From positions 1 to 17,435 of the forward strand of contig JAEWEZ010000073.1 of assembly GCA_023389045.1 (NCBI GenBank): 17,435 nucleotides of DNA, read 5' to 3'. The notes beneath the pieces are model-generated. The model was not told the DNA's origin. It searched no databases and worked only from the letters and a program-made list of their open reading frames with translations. This DNA comes from Actinomycetes bacterium (GTDB lineage Bacteria > Actinomycetota > Actinomycetes > Actinomycetales > Dermabacteraceae). Numbering within the stretch: the stretch's first letter is position 1; each line of letters opens with the position of its first letter. Shown here piece by piece: positions 1 to 7,472 of the stretch. A program made the position numbers and the translations under genes.

Positions 1-1467
1 AATGCAGCGACTCCTCAACTGGGCCCCGGTGCTCCGCAGATCGTGAGCCGGGCAGCGTGGGGAGCAGATGAATCGACGGTGCGTGAAGCCGCAACCGCGG
101 ATGCATTACGAGCCGTGGTTATTCACCACACGGATGGCGCAAATGGGTACTCGCAGGCCTCGGTACCGCAGATTTTGCGAGGCATCCTGAACTACCACCA
201 TCGCACGCTGGGGTGGTCTGATATCGGGTACAACGCCCTGGTGGACCGTTTTGGGCGCATCTATGAGGGGCGGGCTGGAGGCCTGCATCGTCATGTGAGC
301 GGGGCCCACGCCCGGGGCTTTAACACGGGAAGCTTCGGCATTTCCGTGCTGGGTAGCTATACGCATGCTGAGCCCAGTTTGGCGGCGCGCGAGGCGGTGG
401 CACGGCTTGCAGCGTGGAAGCTTCTCACCGCGTTCCGCCCTGAAGTGCGCGGGACGCAGCAGTGGACGGCGGGTATGAGCCGCTTGAAGTTCCCGAAGGG
501 AACCACCGTTCGGTTGCCGCACCTCTTCTCTCACCGCGATGTGAACTACACCAGTTGCCCCGGTGACGCTTTCTATCGGGGCCTGGATCGGCTGCGAGAT
601 CGCACCCAGCACTTTATGAACACGGGGTGGCGGGCGCACTGGGATGCATTCCGTCATGCCGGTGGGGAGCGCGAGCTCGGGACGGTGACCCATGGCGCCT
701 ACCGGGAAGGAGCTTGCATCGTTACCCGCCTGACCAAGGGGCTTGTGGTGACGGATGCTTCGCGCCATACCACCGCGTACCCGTCGCCCTTTGTCGAGCA
801 ATGGACCGCCCAGTGGGGACGCCCCATGGGGAGGCCGCAACGGGATGGGAACCGCACGATTCAGGCCTTTAGCAAGGGCGTTGCTGCGCTGGAAGGCCGG
901 GCGGTCCGGTTCGTTCCGCAGGTATTCCGGGATGTGGATCCTCGACGGGTGTTCTTCCTGGAGATTCACGACCTAGAGGCCAAAGGCATTATTCGCGGCT
1001 GGGGGGATTCCACGTTCCGCCCGGATAATGAGAACTTGCGCGATGCGATGATCGTATTTATTCATCGAGCCCTTGGCGCTCCCTCGTTGAGGCCCCCTGC
1101 ACGATCGCCGTTCCGTGACCTTCCCACTGATTTTGTGTTCTACCGAGAACTGTGTTGGGCACATCAGAAAGGGATCGCACGAGGCTGGCCCGATAAAACC
1201 TTCAGGCCACTCATCCCTGTCAAGCGGGATGCGGTAGCGGCCTTCCTGCACCGTGCAGCCGGTTCGCCACCCGCACAGGCCACATGGGCTGCACGGTTCC
1301 GCGACGTACCGGCCGACCACGTTTTTGCTGCAGAAATTGGGTGGATGGCGCAGACCGGGATTTCCCGGGGATGGGCCGATGGGACGTTCCGGCCGGATGC
1401 ACACATCACGCGAGATCAGATGGCTGCTTTTATCGCCAGGTGGTTGGGCGTGACCGGTAGGATCTGA
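1..1467 (+). CDS. SLH-anchored N-acetylmuramoyl-L-alanine amidase (PGRP/amidase_2), 5' end outside window
   Basis: This is a secreted-type peptidoglycan hydrolase predicted to cut the MurNAc-L-Ala amide bond. The frame is open to base 1, and the usual family lead-in (PQIVSRAAWGADES) spans the GTG at 43, so the gene starts upstream, presumably with a signal peptide that is not visible. Numbering from codon 43: the PGRP/amidase_2 domain covers about 1-185. The zinc and catalytic residues match T7 lysozyme spacing: His28 in IHHT, Tyr63 in GYN, and His164 and Cys172 eight apart in SHRDVNYTSCPGD. A Thr sits where T7 lysozyme has Lys128. Two degenerate LGFP-like repeats follow (about 193-290), then three SLH domains (about 295-345, 357-407, 419-469). 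It heads an operon with a pyruvyl transferase 4 nt downstream. Base composition is visibly less GC-rich than in the lipid genes. The amidase and SLH calls are firm; cleavage specificity is inferred. Confidence 0.93.
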   Translation, partial: NAATPQLGPGAPQIVSRAAWGADESTVREAATADALRAVVIHHTDGANGYSQASVPQILRGILNYHHRTLGWSDIGYNALVDRFGRIYEGRAGGLHRHVSGAHARGFNTGSFGISVLGSYTHAEPSLAAREAVARLAAWKLLTAFRPEVRGTQQWTAGMSRLKFPKGTTVRLPHLFSHRDVNYTSCPGDAFYRGLDRLRDRTQHFMNTGWRAHWDAFRHAGGERELGTVTHGAYREGACIVTRLTKGLVVTDASRHTTAYPSPFVEQWTAQWGRPMGRPQRDGNRTIQAFSKGVAALEGRAVRFVPQVFRDVDPRRVFFLEIHDLEAKGIIRGWGDSTFRPDNENLRDAMIVFIHRALGAPSLRPPARSPFRDLPTDFVFYRELCWAHQKGIARGWPDKTFRPLIPVKRDAVAAFLHRAAGSPPAQATWAARFRDVPADHVFAAEIGWMAQTGISRGWADGTFRPDAHITRDQMAAFIARWLGVTGRI

Positions 1468-1471
1468 GCCC

Positions 1472-2593
1472 ATGACAGCATTTGGTGCAGGCCTGGTCAG
1501 TGGCGACCGGGCGCATGGTGGCCCTTACTACCTGGTCTCCATCGGTGGGTTTCCCAACTATGGCGATGAGGTGATTACCGCTCGCTGGCTCCACTATCTG
1601 GCGCTGAGCGCGCCAGAGGCTGAGGTGTGGCTCGATACCCGGTACCCCGGGAACGCGAGTGCTCTCTTCGCGGGGATCCATCCGCGTCTGCGCACAACGG
1701 ACGCGGTCTTCCGTGCGATTGACCAGGCACGGGAAGAGGGCGATCGTTCACCGGAAGAGATTGCCCGGGACTTCGGTTCGCCCCTGTATGACCTGCAGCT
1801 TGTTGCCTTGCATCGGGCACGCAGCATCCACCTGCTCGGTGGAGGGTTCGTCAATGCCGTCTGGCCGGAAAACCTTGCCATTCCTCGAATCATGCGGGCG
1901 GTAGCAGAACGCACGGGAGCCAAACTGATCGCCACTGGTCAGGGTCTGCTGCCGGATGCGGGGGAGCGGTTTGAGGGGTTTGACCACGTCTCTGTGCGTG
2001 ACCAGGCCAGTGCGGATCTCCTCGGCATCGATAAAGGTGTTGATGATGCGTTTTTGTGCAGGGCGTCAGAGATTCCAGCCGACGCAGCCAACCGAGAGAC
2101 GGAGATCGTCCTGTGCATTCAAAACGATGCGCATGACGATGGGATCTTTGAGCGCCTCGTACGGTATGCGCGCTCCTGTGTGGAAACCTGGGGGGTGCCG
2201 CGAGCACGAGTGCGGTACGTGGAAGCGATCCCCGGTGGTGATTACGCGGGATATCGCGAGCTGCAGGATCTGGTGGCGGAGGACGGTTTCGTGCCCTTCA
2301 CCCGGATGTGGACCGATGGCTTTGAGATGGGGCCCCATCAGGTGTGGATCACGACGAGGTTCCACCATCACCTGCTGGCTGCCGACCATGGGGCACGAGG
2401 CATCGCGCTGAATGGAAAAGCTGGCTATTACGACATCAAGCATGGGTCCATCACGGACCTTGGATCGCAGTGGATCGTCACGGATGGGACGGATACTTCG
2501 GTGCCTTCGCTCGATGAGCTGCAGCACCCGTTGGCCTTTAACGCCTACCACCGGAAGAAACGCGTGGAAGCTGCACAGATGTACCCAGCCTAA
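1472..2593 (+). CDS. Polysaccharide pyruvyl transferase family protein (CsaB-like)
   Basis: Members of this family transfer pyruvate from phosphoenolpyruvate to sugars, forming pyruvyl ketals on wall or exopolysaccharides. CsaB of Bacillus pyruvylates the polymer that SLH domains bind. The 373-residue protein has the usual length and motifs: a Gly-rich N-terminal NYGDE turn (residues 29-33), a GGG loop (123-125) where CsaB has GGG(N/S), SVRD (174-177), and the C-terminal R-x-H signature (Arg296, His298) followed by Gly-Tyr-Tyr and Lys323. There is no signal peptide or membrane segment, so it is cytoplasmic, as expected for an enzyme acting on lipid-linked precursors. The start lies 4 nt after the amidase stop, with AGGA at 1459-1462. 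It is flanked on both sides by SLH-domain hydrolases, which is the main reason to suspect a CsaB role. Acceptor sugar unknown; an unrelated pyruvylated glycopolymer is possible. Confidence 0.85.
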   Translation: MTAFGAGLVSGDRAHGGPYYLVSIGGFPNYGDEVITARWLHYLALSAPEAEVWLDTRYPGNASALFAGIHPRLRTTDAVFRAIDQAREEGDRSPEEIARDFGSPLYDLQLVALHRARSIHLLGGGFVNAVWPENLAIPRIMRAVAERTGAKLIATGQGLLPDAGERFEGFDHVSVRDQASADLLGIDKGVDDAFLCRASEIPADAANRETEIVLCIQNDAHDDGIFERLVRYARSCVETWGVPRARVRYVEAIPGGDYAGYRELQDLVAEDGFVPFTRMWTDGFEMGPHQVWITTRFHHHLLAADHGARGIALNGKAGYYDIKHGSITDLGSQWIVTDGTDTSVPSLDELQHPLAFNAYHRKKRVEAAQMYPA

Positions 2594-2616
2594 GGCGTGC
2601 CGGAGAAGGGGAAAAG

Positions 2617-4365
2617 ATGGAAACGGACCGACCACACGACAAGGTAGGGAAGGCTCCGGCCACACGTAGAGGCGTTCTCGGTCTTGGCGCCGCTGTTGCC
2701 GGCGGCCTTCTGGGAACGGGAGGTCTGGTACCGGCCTTCGGGGCGAATTTCCGCGACGTACCCCCCTCTCAACCCTTCGCGAAGGAGATCCATTGGCTTG
2801 CCGATCAGGGCATTGCCAAGGGATGGGCGGATGGCACTTTCCGCCCCTATGAGCCGACCCGTCGCGCCGAGATGGCCGCCTTCCTCTACCGGATGGCGGG
2901 GTCTCCCGCCTTTACCCCGCCGGCTGTATCCCCGTTCCGTGATCTTCCGACCTCACATGCGTTCTACACCGAGGTGTCCTGGTGCGCGGATCAGGGTATT
3001 TTCCGCGGGTGGTCCGACGGCACCTTCCGCCCGCAGGTACCGATCCAGCGTGACCAGGCTGTCGTGGTCATCTACCGTCTGTCCGGATCCCCACGGGTTG
3101 AACCGTACGCGACCTACCGTGATGTACCGCGCGGCTACGTATTCCGCAACGAAATCGGCTGGGCCCGCAATAACGGCATCATGCTCGGCTGGGAGGACAA
3201 CACCTTCCGTCCCATGCAGCCGATTCTGCGCGATGCGATCGCAGCGCTGCTGTACCGCCATGTGAACGGTGGCGCCTTCGGTAAGGACCGAGTGGTGCAT
3301 CGAGGAATCGCCGCTCGCTACTGGCAGGACAAAGGGCTGTGGGGGCCGCTACGCCACCCCACCGGTAACCAGCGCTGGGAAGTGTCCGGGAAATCCGGGG
3401 TTAAGGGCGAGGTGCAGGATTTCCAGGGTGGGGTCATTACCACTGCCCCGGGCATCGGTCCTCGCAAGGTTGCCGGAAACATGCTCGAGCGGTGGAAGAA
3501 GGCTGGCGGTGTCCGCGGCAAGCTGGGCTTCCCCGTCTCAGAGATGGAAGCTATCGGCGGCGGATGGCGGCAGCGTTTCGAAGGTGGAACGGAGGTTGTG
3601 CATGCCGGATGGAACCCGGGTCGCGGACTGCATGGCCCTGTCACCCGTATTACCCCGGTGCGGGGAGGGGTACCACTGCGCCGCGGCTGGAATGGCACTC
3701 GAGTACGAGTACTGCAGAAGCGGCTCGGTATTCGCCGCTCCGGCGCGTCACAGACCTACGATTACGCGACGGAAGAGGCGGTGCGTAAGTTCCAGCGTCG
3801 CCGTGGCCTGCGGGCGACGGGCGTCGTGGATGCACGCACCTGGCGTCTGATCGCGCCTGACTATCCCTTCACGATGGATGCCTGGCAGACGCCGGTGAGG
3901 GCATCGCATGTGGCCACCCGTGAACAGCGCATTGAAGAGATGATCCGCTTCGCGCAGTCCTGCAAGGGCTCGCCCTACACCTGGGGCGGGGCCGGCTGGA
4001 AGAACCACCGTGTGGCCGGCTATGACTGCTCTGGCCTGGTGCTGCAGGCGCTCTATTCTGCGGGTCTAGATCCGCAGCCGATCACCGTGGTGCGGCATGC
4101 TGAGCCGACGTACCGCACCAGTCGGATGCTGTATGCCGACAAGCGTTTGCAGTCTGTGCCGCTGGCGCAGCGCCGTCGTGGCGACCTTATCTTCTGGGGT
4201 AATCGTCAGGGTGTGGTCAGGCATGTGGCGATCTACCTCGGCGGGAACCGCATCATCGAGGCGAATGTGTCGAAGTATGGGGCGGATACGCATGAGCGCC
4301 CCTACGCAGCGCGTCTGTCCTCCACCAACTTCGTGAAGGGAACGGTGAAGCGCCCCTTCCCGTGA
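2617..4365 (+). CDS. SLH-domain NlpC/P60 peptidoglycan endopeptidase with Tat-type signal
   Basis: This is a secreted cysteine hydrolase predicted to cut peptide stems of peptidoglycan. The N-terminus carries TRRGVLGLG (17-25) followed by a hydrophobic stretch and a likely cleavage after PAFGA (about 43), which resembles a twin-arginine signal. Domains in order: three SLH (about 45-95, 107-158, 168-218), LGFP-like repeats (about 236-330, with KLGFPVSE), peptidoglycan_binding_1 (about 352-412, ending RATGVVDARTW) and NlpC/P60 (about 437-560). The catalytic set is Cys471 in YDCSGL, His536 in RHVAIYLG and Glu548 in IIEAN. Mycobacterium tuberculosis RipA also uses Cys-His-Glu with the same 12-residue His-Glu spacing. 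The purine-rich ribosome site AGAAGGGG (2604-2611) supports the ATG. It lies 23 nt after the pyruvyl transferase in the same operon. Its domain order is the reverse of the upstream amidase, with anchors first and catalysis last. Confidence 0.94.
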   Translation: METDRPHDKVGKAPATRRGVLGLGAAVAGGLLGTGGLVPAFGANFRDVPPSQPFAKEIHWLADQGIAKGWADGTFRPYEPTRRAEMAAFLYRMAGSPAFTPPAVSPFRDLPTSHAFYTEVSWCADQGIFRGWSDGTFRPQVPIQRDQAVVVIYRLSGSPRVEPYATYRDVPRGYVFRNEIGWARNNGIMLGWEDNTFRPMQPILRDAIAALLYRHVNGGAFGKDRVVHRGIAARYWQDKGLWGPLRHPTGNQRWEVSGKSGVKGEVQDFQGGVITTAPGIGPRKVAGNMLERWKKAGGVRGKLGFPVSEMEAIGGGWRQRFEGGTEVVHAGWNPGRGLHGPVTRITPVRGGVPLRRGWNGTRVRVLQKRLGIRRSGASQTYDYATEEAVRKFQRRRGLRATGVVDARTWRLIAPDYPFTMDAWQTPVRASHVATREQRIEEMIRFAQSCKGSPYTWGGAGWKNHRVAGYDCSGLVLQALYSAGLDPQPITVVRHAEPTYRTSRMLYADKRLQSVPLAQRRRGDLIFWGNRQGVVRHVAIYLGGNRIIEANVSKYGADTHERPYAARLSSTNFVKGTVKRPFP

Positions 4366-4403
4366 TCTGAAGAGCGCCCACAGCGAACCACCTGACTATC
4401 ACC

Positions 4404-4408
4404 AGGAG
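4404..4408 (+). promoter_or_regulatory. Ribosome binding site that fixes the start at 4414
   Basis: AGGAG lies 5 nt before ATG 4414. A GTG at 4408 opens the same frame two codons earlier, but it shares its first base with this Shine-Dalgarno sequence and so cannot be the start it serves. Confidence 0.75.
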
Positions 4409-4413
4409 TGACG

Positions 4414-4908
4414 ATGCCGTTTCCCGCGACACCTGAGAAACCCAAGGAACTGATTGAAGGGGCGCCCGAGCCCCTGGAGAACCCCGAACTCGCCGAACCG
4501 GTCGACAAAGCGATGGACCACAGCGCCCGACCGATGGGGGTCGACGGCCCGGAACCCGATTCGGAAAGCGAGGCCCTGCCGATGGACCTTGCTCTCGAAC
4601 TCGGTGCCGATGACCGTGCCGCGACGGTCCTTACCTATCTGCGTGAGGCCACCGCAGAGGGTCTACGCATGCACACCACGGTTACTAGCTGCGGGGCGGA
4701 GCCCCTGAACCTGGCCGACCTCATCCTGGGGCTGCGCCTTCCCGATGGCACCGAGACCGCTGTGCAGCTTCCCGCCACGCAGCTTGAGCTCGGGGAGACC
4801 TGGGAGGCCGACCTCGTGCTGGATGTCCCCGCAGAGGGCCTGCAGCCAGGGGCGAGCCTGCTGTGCTGCACCCTGGCAGGGTTGCCCGACGCTTTCGCGC
4901 GGATCTAA
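4414..4908 (+). CDS. Acidic 164-residue protein of unknown function, last gene of the SLH operon
   Basis: I do not recognise this protein. The first ~55 residues are rich in Pro, Glu and Asp and probably disordered (for example EPLENPELAEP). The remainder alternates hydrophobic and polar residues in strand-like runs separated by Gly/Pro/Asp turns, as in a small beta-sandwich, and includes a LLCC pair near the end. There is no signal peptide, membrane segment or SLH domain, so as read it stays in the cytoplasm. It follows the NlpC/P60 gene by 48 nt and precedes a strong terminator hairpin, which suggests co-transcription with the surface genes. The clear ribosome site and GC-biased third positions argue it is a real gene. 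A partner or chaperone for the exported hydrolases, or a regulator of polymer pyruvylation, would be guesses. Confidence 0.8.
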   Translation: MPFPATPEKPKELIEGAPEPLENPELAEPVDKAMDHSARPMGVDGPEPDSESEALPMDLALELGADDRAATVLTYLREATAEGLRMHTTVTSCGAEPLNLADLILGLRLPDGTETAVQLPATQLELGETWEADLVLDVPAEGLQPGASLLCCTLAGLPDAFARI

Positions 4909-4930
4909 CCCCGTCGCGATCCCAGAGAAG

Positions 4931-4960
4931 TGCCCCGCACCTGAGTCCAGGTGCGGGGCA
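4931..4960. terminator. Strong hairpin terminator between convergent SLH operon and purL
   Basis: There is a perfect 13-bp GC-rich stem, TGCCCCGCACCTG / CAGGTGCGGGGCA, with a 4-nt loop (AGTC). On the + strand it is followed by TTTCT; on the - strand it is followed by CTTCTCT. It lies between the stop codons at 4908 (+) and 4995 (-), so it probably ends transcripts from both sides. Confidence 0.85.
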
Positions 4961-4994
4961 TTTCTGCGTGGTGACTCTGTGGGGCCGACGGGCC

Positions 4995-7292
4995 TCAGGC
5001 GAAGTAGCGGGGGAGGGTTCCCTCGCGCAGTTCCCGCAGCTCCGACACCGCGAAGCTCTCCAGCCCCGCGATCGTGAGCGCCTCGCCGCCGGTGGTGCCG
5101 ATACGGGCCACGGGCACCTCATGCTCGGTGCAGAGCGTAGCGAGAGCCTCGGCCTGCTCTGCCGGCACAGCCACCAGGCAGCGGGCATGCGACTCGGAGA
5201 AGAGCAGCGTGGCGAGGTCCAGACCGTCGCGGTCGGCTAGCTCAGCGAGGTCGACGTCGGCCCCGACCCCAAAGCGAGTGCAGGACTCGACGAGCCCCTG
5301 CAGCAGACCGCCCTGGGAGAGGTCGTGGGAGGCACGGGCAAGGCGCTGATCGGCAGCGGCGATGAGCACCTGCGCGAGGGCCTTTTCGGCGTCGAGATCC
5401 ACCTGCGGGGGCAGGCCGCCCAGGTGGTCGTGGATGACGTCGGCCCAGACGGATCCGGACAGTTCCTCGCGGGTCGCGCCGAGCAGATACACGGCGAGGC
5501 CCTCCTCCTGCCAGCCGGAGGGCACCCGGGTGCGCACATCGTCCATCACCCCGAGGACCCCGACGACGGGGGTGGGGTGGATAGCGGAGTCAATACGCCC
5601 CGGCTCACCCGTGGAGTTGTAAAGGGAGACGTTGCCGCCGGTGACGGGCACACCGAGGGTTTCGCAGGCTTCTGCGAGGCCCTGGATGGATTCGACGAGC
5701 TGCCACATGGGGCCCGGATCTTCGGGGGAGCCGAAGTTCAGGCAGTCGGTGATCGCGAGCGGGCGGGCGCCCACGGCGGCAACATTGCGGTAGGCCTCGG
5801 CGAGGGCGGCCTGCGCGCCGCTGCGCGGGTCGAGCTTGGAGAAGCGGCCGTTGCAGTCGGTGGCAATGGCGATACCGCGGCCGGTTTCTTCATCCACGCG
5901 CAGCACGCCGGCATCATCGGGCATTGCCAGGGCCGTGCCACCACCCACGTAACGGTCGTACTGGTCGGTGACCCAGCCGGTGGAGGCCAGGTTCGGGGAG
6001 GCGATCAGACGACGGATCTGGGCGGCGATTTCCTCGGCAGCCTCGGGGCGGGGCAGACGCTCAGCCGGGTCCGCCTGCAGCGCGTCCTGCCACTCGGGGC
6101 GGGCGTAGGGGCGGTCGTAGGTGGGGCCGCCGTGGGCGACGGTCACCGGGTCCACATCCACGATGCGATGGCCGTGATGGTCGATGGTCAGGCGGCCATC
6201 CCCGGTCACGGTGCCGATAACAGCGCTTTCCACCTCCCACTTCGCGGTGGTGGCGAGGAAACGCTCCAGGTTCTCGGGCGTCACGATCGCCATCATGCGT
6301 TCCTGCGATTCGGACATGAGGATCTCGCCGGCGTTCAGGGTGGGGTCGCGCAGCAGCACGTTCTCGAGGTCCACGTGCATACCGGAGCCACCGTTGGAGG
6401 CGAGTTCGCTGGTTGCGCAGGAGATGCCGGCGGCGCCGAGGTCCTGGATGCCTTCGACGAGGCCCTCGGCGAAGAGTTCGAGGCAGCATTCGATCAGCTG
6501 CTTTTCCATGAAGGGGTCACCCACCTGCACGGAGGGGCGTTTGGCGGGGCCGCCATCCTCGAAGGTTTCGGAGGCCAGAATCGAGGCGCCGCCGATGCCG
6601 TCGCCACCGGTGCGGGCACCGAACAGCACCACATGGTTGCCGGGGCCGGTGGCGGAGGCCAGGTGGATGTCCTCATGCCGGAGCACACCCACGCACAGGG
6701 CATTCACCAGGGGGTTCGTCTGGTAGGCGGGGTCGAAGACGGTTTCACCGCCGATATTGGGAAGGCCCAGGGAGTTGCCGTATCCGCCGATGCCGGCGAC
6801 CACGCCGTGCACGACACGGGCAGTGTCGGGATGGTCGATGGCCCCGAAACGCAGCTGGTCCATGACGGCGGCGGGGCGCGCACCCATCGAAATAATGTCG
6901 CGCACGATCCCGCCCACACCGGTGGCGGCGCCCTGGTAGGGCTCCACATAGGAGGGGTGGTTATGGGACTCAACCTTGAAGGTCACCGCCCAGCCATCAC
7001 CGATATCGACCACGCCGGCGTTCTCGCCCATGCCCACCAGGAGGTGCTTGCGCATCTCCTCGGTGGTGCGCTCGCCGAAGGTGCGCAGGTGGATCTTGGA
7101 GGACTTGTAGGAGCAGTGCTCGGACCACATGACCGAGTACATGGCGAGCTCTGCCGCGGTGGGGCGGCGTCCGAGGAGTTCGCGGATCTTCTGGTACTCG
7201 TCGTCCTTCAGGCCGAGAGCAGCGTAGGGGAGCTCGAGGTCAGGCGTAGCGGCGGCATTCTCGACGGTATCGGGCTCATGCAGGGCGGTCAT
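4995..7292 (-). CDS. purL: Phosphoribosylformylglycinamidine synthase subunit PurL (small form)
   Basis: This is the synthetase subunit of FGAM synthase. It converts FGAR, ATP and PurQ-generated ammonia to FGAM in de novo purine synthesis, in complex with PurS and PurQ in the cytoplasm. At 765 residues it is the small PurL, lacking the fused glutaminase of the ~1,300-residue proteobacterial form. Visible motifs are WSEHCSYKSSK (56-66, with the active-site His), ESHNHPSYVEPYQGAATGVG (108-127, metal and ATP binding) and IQDLGAAG, plus the second-half TGGNVSLYN segment. The stop is TGA and the start ATG. Ribosome-site pairing is weak (AAGGAT about 12 nt upstream). It lies alone: purQ and purS are on the same strand but more than 9 kb away. 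It converges with the SLH operon across the hairpin at 4931-4960. Confidence 0.97.
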   Translation of the reverse strand: MTALHEPDTVENAAATPDLELPYAALGLKDDEYQKIRELLGRRPTAAELAMYSVMWSEHCSYKSSKIHLRTFGERTTEEMRKHLLVGMGENAGVVDIGDGWAVTFKVESHNHPSYVEPYQGAATGVGGIVRDIISMGARPAAVMDQLRFGAIDHPDTARVVHGVVAGIGGYGNSLGLPNIGGETVFDPAYQTNPLVNALCVGVLRHEDIHLASATGPGNHVVLFGARTGGDGIGGASILASETFEDGGPAKRPSVQVGDPFMEKQLIECCLELFAEGLVEGIQDLGAAGISCATSELASNGGSGMHVDLENVLLRDPTLNAGEILMSESQERMMAIVTPENLERFLATTAKWEVESAVIGTVTGDGRLTIDHHGHRIVDVDPVTVAHGGPTYDRPYARPEWQDALQADPAERLPRPEAAEEIAAQIRRLIASPNLASTGWVTDQYDRYVGGGTALAMPDDAGVLRVDEETGRGIAIATDCNGRFSKLDPRSGAQAALAEAYRNVAAVGARPLAITDCLNFGSPEDPGPMWQLVESIQGLAEACETLGVPVTGGNVSLYNSTGEPGRIDSAIHPTPVVGVLGVMDDVRTRVPSGWQEEGLAVYLLGATREELSGSVWADVIHDHLGGLPPQVDLDAEKALAQVLIAAADQRLARASHDLSQGGLLQGLVESCTRFGVGADVDLAELADRDGLDLATLLFSESHARCLVAVPAEQAEALATLCTEHEVPVARIGTTGGEALTIAGLESFAVSELRELREGTLPRYFA

Positions 7293-7333
7293 CGTGCGCT
7301 GGGATCCTTCGCAGGCGGAACGGGAACGTGTCC

Positions 7334-7339
7334 AGTCTA
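7334..7339 (-). promoter_or_regulatory. Possible -10 element for purL
   Basis: TAGACT on the - strand fits the TANNNT pattern and would give a leader of about 34 nt before the purL ATG. No convincing -35 was found, so this is only a candidate. Confidence 0.3.
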
Positions 7340-7383
7340 GGTTCAGTCCGAGGGTGCTGTGGCCTCAGAGGCACAGCTTCAGA

Positions 7384-7422
7384 AGGCGGCTGACCGACCC
7401 GTCTCCGGGTCAGCCAGCCGCC
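7384..7422 (-). terminator. Imperfect hairpin after the acyl-CoA oxidase gene
   Basis: AGGCGGCTG...GACCC pairs with GGGTC...CAGCCGCCT, giving 9 + 5 bp around a 3-nt internal mismatch, with a loop of about 6 nt. It lies about 50 nt past the stop of the acyl-CoA oxidase and upstream of purL on the same strand. There is no real T tract (CTTCTG only). It would separate the two transcription units. Confidence 0.5.
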
Positions 7423-7472
7423 TCCAGCAGCCTCAAGAAGCCTCCATTAGCCCTGTGTTCAGGGGCGGGGTG

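Noticed and set aside
5325..7340. Long + strand open frame of 671 codons opposite purL
   Set aside because: It is Gly/Val/His-rich antisense of a well-supported purL and shows no domain. Long antisense frames are expected in high-GC coding DNA.
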